From Bisbaumannia salifodinae (GTDB lineage: Bacteria > Pseudomonadota > Gammaproteobacteria > Pseudomonadales > Halomonadaceae), in assembly GCF_039522585.1 (NCBI RefSeq), contig NZ_BAAADR010000006.1: DNA of 64,000 bases; one strand, written 5' to 3'. Shown piece after piece: positions 58,933 through 64,000 of the stretch. Below the pieces are notes generated by a model. It was not told the origin of the DNA. It worked only from the letters and a program-made list of their open reading frames with translations, and ran no database searches. The position numbers and the translations under genes are program-made. Numbering within the stretch: position 1 is the first letter of the stretch; every line of letters begins with the position of its first letter.

Positions 58933-60372
58933 TCAGGCCTTGACGTAGCAGGTCTTGACCACGGTATAGAACTCGCGGGCGTAGCGGCCCTGCTCCCGGG
59001 GCCCGAAGCTGGAGTCCTTGCGGCCGCCGAAGGGCACGTGGTAGTCGGTGCCGGCGGTGGCCAGGTTGACCATCACGCAGCCGGTCTCGGCGCGAGCCTT
59101 GAAGTCATTGGCCAGCGCCAGGGAGTCGGTGATGATGCCGGCGGTGAGGCCGAAGTTGGTGTCGTTGAGGGTGGCGATGGCCTCCTCGTAGTCGCGGACC
59201 TTGATCACGCAGGCGATCGGGCCGAAGACCTCCTCGCGGTTGATGGCCATGTCGTTGGTGGTGTCGATGAACAGCGTCGGCGCCATGAAGAAGCCATCGG
59301 TGTCGCGCGTCAGGCGCTCGCCGCCGAAGGCCAGGGTGGCGCCGTCGGCCTTGGCGCGCTCGACCCAGGCCAGGTTGGACTCCAGCTGGCGGGCGTCCAC
59401 GGCGGGGCCGATATGCACGCCCTCCTCCAGGGCGTGACCGACCCGGACCGTCTCGAGCTTCCCGACCAGCTTCTCGACGAAGGCGTCGTGGACCGCCGCG
59501 GTGACGATCAGCCGCGAGGAGGCGGTGCACTTCTGGCCGGTGCCGGAGTAGGCGCCGGCGAAGGCGGCCTCCACGGCCAGGTCCAGGTCGGCGTCGTCGG
59601 CGACGATCAGGGCATTCTTGGAGCCCATCTCCAGCTGGCACTTGACCAGATTGGCGGCGGTGGCGGCGGCCACGCGGCGCCCCACGTCGAGGGAGCCGGT
59701 GAAGCTCAGGGCGTCGATCTCGGGGCTCGAGATGAGGGCGTCGCCGACGCTCGAGCCCGGGCCCATCAGCAGGTTGAAGGTACCGGCGGGCAGCGCCTGG
59801 CGGCTGATGATCTCGGTCAGCGCCCAGGCGCTGGCCGGCACCAGGTTGGCCGGCTTGAAGATCACGGCGTTGCCGAAGGCCAGCGCCGGGGCGATCTTCC
59901 ACACGGCAGTGGCCATGGGGAAGTTCCAGGGGCTGATGATGCCCACCACGCCCACCGGCTCGCGGCGGGTGTCCACCTCGATGCCCGGGCGCACGGAGTC
60001 GACCCGCTCGTCGATCTGGCGCAGCACCTCGGCGGCGTAGTAGTGGAAGAACTGGGCGGAGCGGTAGACCTCGCCGACGCCCTCGGCGCGGGTCTTGCCT
60101 TCTTCCCGGGCCAGCAGTTCACCGAGCTCGTCCTTGCGGGTGGCCAGCTCGTCGCCGATGGCCATCAGCACGCCGTAGCGCTGCTCCAGGCCACTCTTCG
60201 CCCACTCGCGCTGCCCCTGCCTCGCGGCGACGATGGCCTTGCCCACCTGGGCGATACTGGCCTGGGCGTAGTGACCGATCAGGTCCTGACGGTCCGAGGG
60301 GCTATGGTTGGCGACGGTGCTCTCGCCCTCGACCCACTGACCGGCGATATAAAGGGAGTGCTTGGCTGACAT
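58933..60372 (-). CDS. Aldehyde dehydrogenase, 2-oxoglutarate-semialdehyde dehydrogenase-like
   Basis: 479-residue NAD(P)-dependent ALDH. Catalytic Cys282 is in GTGQKCTASSRLIV, and the general base is Glu248 in CQLEMGSKN. NAD-binding WNFP lies near 149-152 and FTGSLDVGRR near 224-233. The TASSRLIV context is typical of alpha-ketoglutaric-semialdehyde dehydrogenases (hydroxyproline, glucarate and pentose pathways), so the substrate may be a semialdehyde of that type. AGGAGG is just upstream of ATG 60372. It is the first gene of the operon, divergent from LysR. Confidence 0.92.
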   Translation of the reverse strand: MSAKHSLYIAGQWVEGESTVANHSPSDRQDLIGHYAQASIAQVGKAIVAARQGQREWAKSGLEQRYGVLMAIGDELATRKDELGELLAREEGKTRAEGVGEVYRSAQFFHYYAAEVLRQIDERVDSVRPGIEVDTRREPVGVVGIISPWNFPMATAVWKIAPALAFGNAVIFKPANLVPASAWALTEIISRQALPAGTFNLLMGPGSSVGDALISSPEIDALSFTGSLDVGRRVAAATAANLVKCQLEMGSKNALIVADDADLDLAVEAAFAGAYSGTGQKCTASSRLIVTAAVHDAFVEKLVGKLETVRVGHALEEGVHIGPAVDARQLESNLAWVERAKADGATLAFGGERLTRDTDGFFMAPTLFIDTTNDMAINREEVFGPIACVIKVRDYEEAIATLNDTNFGLTAGIITDSLALANDFKARAETGCVMVNLATAGTDYHVPFGGRKDSSFGPREQGRYAREFYTVVKTCYVKA

Positions 60373-60465
60373 AATGACCTCCTGGATAGCGTTGGCATCA
60401 TCCTAGGAGAGTCACTAAGATAAATATAATCAATAAAATAGATGATTTGATCAGAGAGTCTTACC
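60373..60465. promoter_or_regulatory. AT-rich divergent promoter region between the ALDH operon and LysR
   Basis: 93 bp, with an unusually AT-rich core at about 60410-60450 containing two related tracts (ATAAATATAATC and AATAAAATAGATGATTTGATC). Exact boxes cannot be fixed. The placement fits a LysR-regulated divergent promoter. Confidence 0.6.
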
Positions 60466-61353
60466 ATGCTGCCGGAACTCAAGCTCCAGCCCCTGCGCTA
60501 TGTGTTGGCCATCGTCGACCAGGGCGGTTTCCATGCCGCCGCCAAGCAACTTCACCGCAGCCAGCCGGCCATCTCCATGGCGGTGCGCGACCTGGAGTCC
60601 CGCCTCGGTCAGGCGCTGTTCGAGAAGGGCAACGGCAAGGCGCTGCTGACCCCCTTCGGGCAGTGGTGCGAACCGCGCTTCCGCGAGCTGGTGGCCCACC
60701 ATGACCGCCTCTGTCAGGCCGCCCTGGCCCTGGCCAGCCAACAGCGAGGGCGGGTGGATATCGCCGCCGTGCCCTCGGTAGCCAGCCGCCTGATGCCCAG
60801 CCTCCTGGCCAGCTTCGTTCGCGACCACCCCGGCATCGAGATCAGCCTGCAGGACGGTCACTCCGAGCGGGTCAACCAGATGGTGCTCAAGGGCGAAGTG
60901 GAGCTCGGCATCACCAGCCTGTGGCTACCCGACGAGGCGCTGAGCTTTACTCCCCTGCTGTGCGATGAGGTCGGGGTGGTGTGCCGCGACGATCACCCCC
61001 TGGCGAAACATGGCCAGTTGCACTGGCAGGCGCTGGCGGGCCATCCACTGATCCGCAACGGCACCTCGCGGCTATTGGAGGGCTCCCCCGCCGCCGAGCT
61101 GCTGGCCCGCAGCACGTTATATATTTCCAACATGATTTCCCTGACCGCCATGCTCGAGGCCGGTATCGGTATCACCACCCTGCCACGCCTGGCCTTCCAG
61201 GAGGAGCATGAGCGGCTGCGTTTTATCCCTCTCGCCGAGCCACACCTGGAGCGCCGTATCGGCCTGCTGCGTCGGGCCAGGCAGAGCCTCTCCCCCGCCG
61301 CTGAGGCCATGCAGGATCATCTGATGGAGCAGTTGGCCCCCCACACCGAGTGA
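60466..61353 (+). CDS. LysR family regulator between the ALDH operon and gabDT
   Basis: 295 residues. The HTH is LRYVLAIVDQGGFHAAAKQLHRSQPAISMAVRDLESRLGQALFEK (about 10-54). The effector domain from about 90 (GRVDIAAVPSVASRLMPSLLASFVRDHPGIEISLQDG) is complete. It is divergent from the minus-strand operon and 176 bp upstream of gabD on its own strand, so it could control either or both. The HTH block RSQPAISMAVRDLE is most like regulators of amino-acid and quaternary-amine catabolic genes. Confidence 0.92.
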   Translation: MLPELKLQPLRYVLAIVDQGGFHAAAKQLHRSQPAISMAVRDLESRLGQALFEKGNGKALLTPFGQWCEPRFRELVAHHDRLCQAALALASQQRGRVDIAAVPSVASRLMPSLLASFVRDHPGIEISLQDGHSERVNQMVLKGEVELGITSLWLPDEALSFTPLLCDEVGVVCRDDHPLAKHGQLHWQALAGHPLIRNGTSRLLEGSPAAELLARSTLYISNMISLTAMLEAGIGITTLPRLAFQEEHERLRFIPLAEPHLERRIGLLRRARQSLSPAAEAMQDHLMEQLAPHTE

Positions 61354-61529
61354 TTTTCGCCGAGGACGGCAGGCGCTCCTCCGCCGCCGTTGCGGCTCGC
61401 GAAGTGTCGTGCTGCGGTCAGGACGCTCCCGGCGATCCGGCAAAAATAATTAACAGGGAGGGGCTTGGCGCAACGTTTTAAATAATGCACACTGCGTTCA
61501 ATATGATGACAACACCCCCTGGAGGAGCC

Positions 61530-62975
61530 ATGTCCGTCCTGCCCGACTTCCTGATTCCCAAGGCCTATATCGGTGGCCAGTGGCGCGATGCCGAGCGTCG
61601 CTTCGCCGTGACCAACCCCGCCACCGGCGAGCTGATCGCCGAGGTGCCGGACCTGGGCGCCGACGAGGCCCGCGAGGCGGTGGCCGCCGCCGAGGCCAGC
61701 TGGGCCGACTGGCGCAAGCGCCCGGTCAAGGAGCGCGCCGCCCTGCTGCGCGCCTGGTACGAGGCCATCATGGCCAACCAGGAGGCCCTGGCGCGGCTGA
61801 TGACCCTGGAACAGGGCAAGCCGCTGGCCGAGTCCCGCGGCGAGGTGGCCTACGGCGCCTCCTTCGTGGAGTTCTACGCCGAGGAAGCCAAACGCATGGC
61901 CGGCGAGACCCTGCCCAGCCATGGCGCCGACAAGCGCATCCTGGTGCTCCGCGAGCCGATCGGCGTGGTGGCCGCCATCACCCCCTGGAACTTCCCGCTG
62001 GCGATGATCACCCGCAAGTGCGCCCCGGCCCTCGCCGCCGGCTGCCCGGTGGTGATCAAGCCCGCCGAGGCCACCCCGCTGACCGCCCTGGCCCTGGTGC
62101 GCCTGGGCGAACAGGTCGGCCTGCCCGCCGGCGTGCTCAACGTGGTCACCGCCGAGAAGCCGGCCGCCATCGGCGAGGTGCTGACCACCGACCCGCGGGT
62201 ACGCAAGGTCTCCTTCACCGGCTCCACCCCGGTGGGCAAGAGGCTGCTGGCCCAGTGCGCCGGCACCGTCAAGAAGGCGGCCATGGAACTGGGCGGCAAC
62301 GCGCCCTTTATCGTCTTCGACGACGCCGACCTGGATGCCGCCGTGGAGGGCGCCGTGGCCTCCAAGTACCGCAACTCCGGCCAGACCTGCGTGTGCACCA
62401 ACCGGGTGCTGGTGCAGGCCGGCGTCTACGAGGCCTTCCTCGAGAAGCTGGCGGCCCGGGTCGCCCAGCTCAAGGTCGGCAACGGCCTGGAGGAAGGCGT
62501 CTCCCAGGGCCCGCTGATCAACCCGGCGGCCGTCGAGAAGGTGCAGAGCCATGTGCGCGATGCCCTCGACAAGGGCGGTCGCCTGATCTGCGGCGGCGAG
62601 CCCCACGCGCTGGGCGGTACCTTCTTCCAACCCACCGTGGTCGCCGACGTGACTAGCGAGATGAAGGTGGCCACCGAGGAGACCTTCGGCCCCCTGGCGC
62701 CGGTGTTCCGTTTCGACACCGACGAGGAGGCCATCGCCATGGCCAACGCCACCGAGTTCGGCCTGGCCGCCTACTTCTATGCCCGCGACTATCGCCGCAT
62801 CTGGAACGTGATGGAGAGCCTGGAGTACGGCATGGTGGCGGTCAACGAGGGCATCCTCTCCACCGAACTGGCGCCCTTCGGCGGTGTCAAGGAATCGGGC
62901 CTGGGCCGCGAAGGCTCGCACCACGGCCTCGAGGACTTTACTGAACTAAAGTATGTGTGTATCGGCGGCCTGTAA
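61530..62975 (+). CDS. gabD: Succinate-semialdehyde dehydrogenase (NADP)
   Basis: 481-residue ALDH oxidising succinate semialdehyde to succinate. ATG 61530 has GGAGGAG at 61521-61527, which overrides the earlier in-frame ATG 61485. General base Glu253 (MELGGNAPF), catalytic Cys287 and the nearby Cys289 (GQTCVCTNR) form the redox-sensitive pair typical of GabD. WNFPLAMITRKCAPALAAGC near 153-172 is diagnostic. It is followed 33 bp later by gabT, so the two act together in GABA use. Confidence 0.95.
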   Translation: MSVLPDFLIPKAYIGGQWRDAERRFAVTNPATGELIAEVPDLGADEAREAVAAAEASWADWRKRPVKERAALLRAWYEAIMANQEALARLMTLEQGKPLAESRGEVAYGASFVEFYAEEAKRMAGETLPSHGADKRILVLREPIGVVAAITPWNFPLAMITRKCAPALAAGCPVVIKPAEATPLTALALVRLGEQVGLPAGVLNVVTAEKPAAIGEVLTTDPRVRKVSFTGSTPVGKRLLAQCAGTVKKAAMELGGNAPFIVFDDADLDAAVEGAVASKYRNSGQTCVCTNRVLVQAGVYEAFLEKLAARVAQLKVGNGLEEGVSQGPLINPAAVEKVQSHVRDALDKGGRLICGGEPHALGGTFFQPTVVADVTSEMKVATEETFGPLAPVFRFDTDEEAIAMANATEFGLAAYFYARDYRRIWNVMESLEYGMVAVNEGILSTELAPFGGVKESGLGREGSHHGLEDFTELKYVCIGGL

Positions 62976-63008
62976 GCGCACGCCCCATCGACCAAAGGAG
63001 GCTTACTC

Positions 63009-64000
63009 ATGAATAACGCTCAACTCAACGAGCTCAAGCAGCGCTACGTGGCCAAGGGTGCCGCCAGCCCCTCTCCCCAGTTCGTCGAGCGCGCCGAAAA
63101 CGCCGAGCTGTGGGATGTCGAGGGCAAGCGCTACATCGACTTCGCCGGCGGCATCGGCGTGCTCAACCTGGGTCACCGTCACCCCAAGGTGGTCGAGGCG
63201 GTCAAGGCCCAGCTCGACAAGCTGATGCACACCTGCCAGACCGTGATCTCCTATGCCCCCTATGTGCAGTTGGCCGAGAAGCTCTGCCAACTGACCCCGA
63301 TCAAGGGCGAGGCCAAGGCGATGATGGTCAACAGCGGCGCCGAGGCGCTGGAGAACGCCATCAAGATCGCCCGCGCCGCCACCGGCCGCAGCGGCGTGAT
63401 CTGCTTCGATGGCAGCTTCCACGGCCGCACCTTCATGACCCTGGCCATGACCGGCAAGGTGCTGCCCTACAAGAACGACTTCGGCCCCATGCCGGGTGAC
63501 GTCTTCCGCGCCCCCTTCCCGGTGCCCTACCACGGCATCAGCGAGGAGGACTCCCTCCAGGCCCTGAAGACCGTCTTCAAGACCGATATCGCGCCGCACC
63601 GCACTGCCGCCATCGTCATCGAGCCGGTGCAGGGCGAGGGGGGCTTCTATGCCGCCTCCCCGGCCTTCCTGCAGGCCCTGCGTAAGCTGTGCGACGAGCA
63701 CGGCATCCTGCTGATCGCCGACGAGGTGCAGTCCGGCTTCGGTCGTACCGGCAAGCTGTTCGCCCTGGAGCACAGCGGCATCCAGGCCGATATCATGACC
63801 ATGGCCAAGTCCATGGCCGACGGCATGCCGCTCTCCGCGGTGGTCGGCAGCGCCGAGGTGATGGACGCCTCCGGCCCCAACTCCCTGGGTGGCACCTACA
63901 GCGGTAACCCCCTGGCCTGCGCCGCGGCCCTGGCGGTGATCGAGGCCATCGAGGCCGAGAACATCCTCGAGAAGAGCGCCGCCCTGGGCAACAAGCTGGC
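63009..64000 (+). CDS. gabT: 4-aminobutyrate aminotransferase (3' truncated by window edge)
   Basis: First 330 residues of a class-III PLP aminotransferase converting GABA plus 2-oxoglutarate to succinate semialdehyde plus glutamate. AAAGGAGG lies at 62994-63001 before ATG 63009. Seen are VNSGAEALENAIKIARAATGR near 108-127, DGSFHGRT near 134-141, IEPVQGEGGF near 204-213, DEVQSGFGRTGKLFALEH near 238-255 and the PLP lysine K267 in MTMAKSMADGMPLSAV. The frame is open to the right edge. Glutamate formed here could feed the large GDH at 6.9-11.7 kb. Confidence 0.96.
   Translation, partial: MNNAQLNELKQRYVAKGAASPSPQFVERAENAELWDVEGKRYIDFAGGIGVLNLGHRHPKVVEAVKAQLDKLMHTCQTVISYAPYVQLAEKLCQLTPIKGEAKAMMVNSGAEALENAIKIARAATGRSGVICFDGSFHGRTFMTLAMTGKVLPYKNDFGPMPGDVFRAPFPVPYHGISEEDSLQALKTVFKTDIAPHRTAAIVIEPVQGEGGFYAASPAFLQALRKLCDEHGILLIADEVQSGFGRTGKLFALEHSGIQADIMTMAKSMADGMPLSAVVGSAEVMDASGPNSLGGTYSGNPLACAAALAVIEAIEAENILEKSAALGNKL

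Noticed and set aside
58933..60372. Betaine aldehyde dehydrogenase (betB)
   Set aside because: Next to a BCCT transporter this is tempting, but the GQKCTASSRLIV context fits semialdehyde dehydrogenases better and no choline dehydrogenase or BetI is present.

Overview
The window reads as chromosomal DNA of a moderately halophilic gammaproteobacterium, most like Halomonas or a close relative in the Halomonadaceae. This rests on uniformly high GC, protein sequences of gammaproteobacterial type (RMF, LolA, FtsK, ClpS, monomeric isocitrate dehydrogenase, HflD, RoxA, a Pseudomonas-type isocitrate lyase) and a gene order close to the Pseudomonas/Halomonas block rarA, lolA, ftsK, aat, bpt, infA, clpA, clpS, icd, mnmA, hflD, purB, roxA, aceA. 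No rRNA, tRNA, CRISPR array, prophage or complete insertion sequence was seen. The left edge cuts htpX and the right edge cuts gabT.

Layout. 1-15.5 kb: protein quality control and core metabolism (htpX, pdxB, a WGR-like small protein, a glutaredoxin-like protein, rlmKL, rmf, pyrD, the 1610-residue NAD-glutamate dehydrogenase, trmA, murI with a LysR regulator, a hemerythrin-like protein). 15.7-28.5 kb: the conserved cell-division, N-end-rule and TCA block (rarA, lolA, ftsK, aat, bpt, infA, clpA, clpS, icd). Aat and Bpt add N-degron residues that ClpS delivers to ClpA, so a whole N-degron pathway lies within 5 kb. 28.8-41.8 kb: RNA modification and glyoxylate block (rluE, nudJ, mnmA, hflD, purB, roxA, a GNAT gene, aceA), interrupted between nudJ and mnmA by an RND efflux cassette with its own TetR regulator and two matching operators. 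42-50.6 kb: envelope and redox genes (SlyB-like lipoprotein, slyD, a membrane-domain/FAD-oxidoreductase fusion, periplasmic msrA, an MFS exporter with a divergent LysR, a C40 peptidase) and a DUF1266 protein. 53.3-64 kb: accessory catabolic region. A six-gene minus-strand operon (aldehyde dehydrogenase, M19 dipeptidase family protein, BCCT transporter, an unrecognised 583-residue protein, a DUF3726-like protein, RidA family protein) faces a LysR regulator that is followed by gabD-gabT.

Most unusual features. (1) Three genes in the first 15 kb (htpX, rlmKL, hemerythrin-like) are followed by extra degenerate or tandem copies of their own 3' coding end, each copy including a stop codon (periods about 94, 89 and 52 bp). 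A fourth gene, purB, has its stop codon at the edge of a GGAAGCT-type heptamer array. (2) A 144-bp nested palindrome between lolA and ftsK looks like a miniature non-autonomous mobile element. (3) The BCCT/M19/ALDH/583-aa/DUF3726/RidA operon looks like an undescribed catabolic route for a quaternary-amine-like or modified amino-acid substrate. (4) The aceA promoter is overlapped by two copies of a 12-bp inverted repeat, suggesting a specific repressor.
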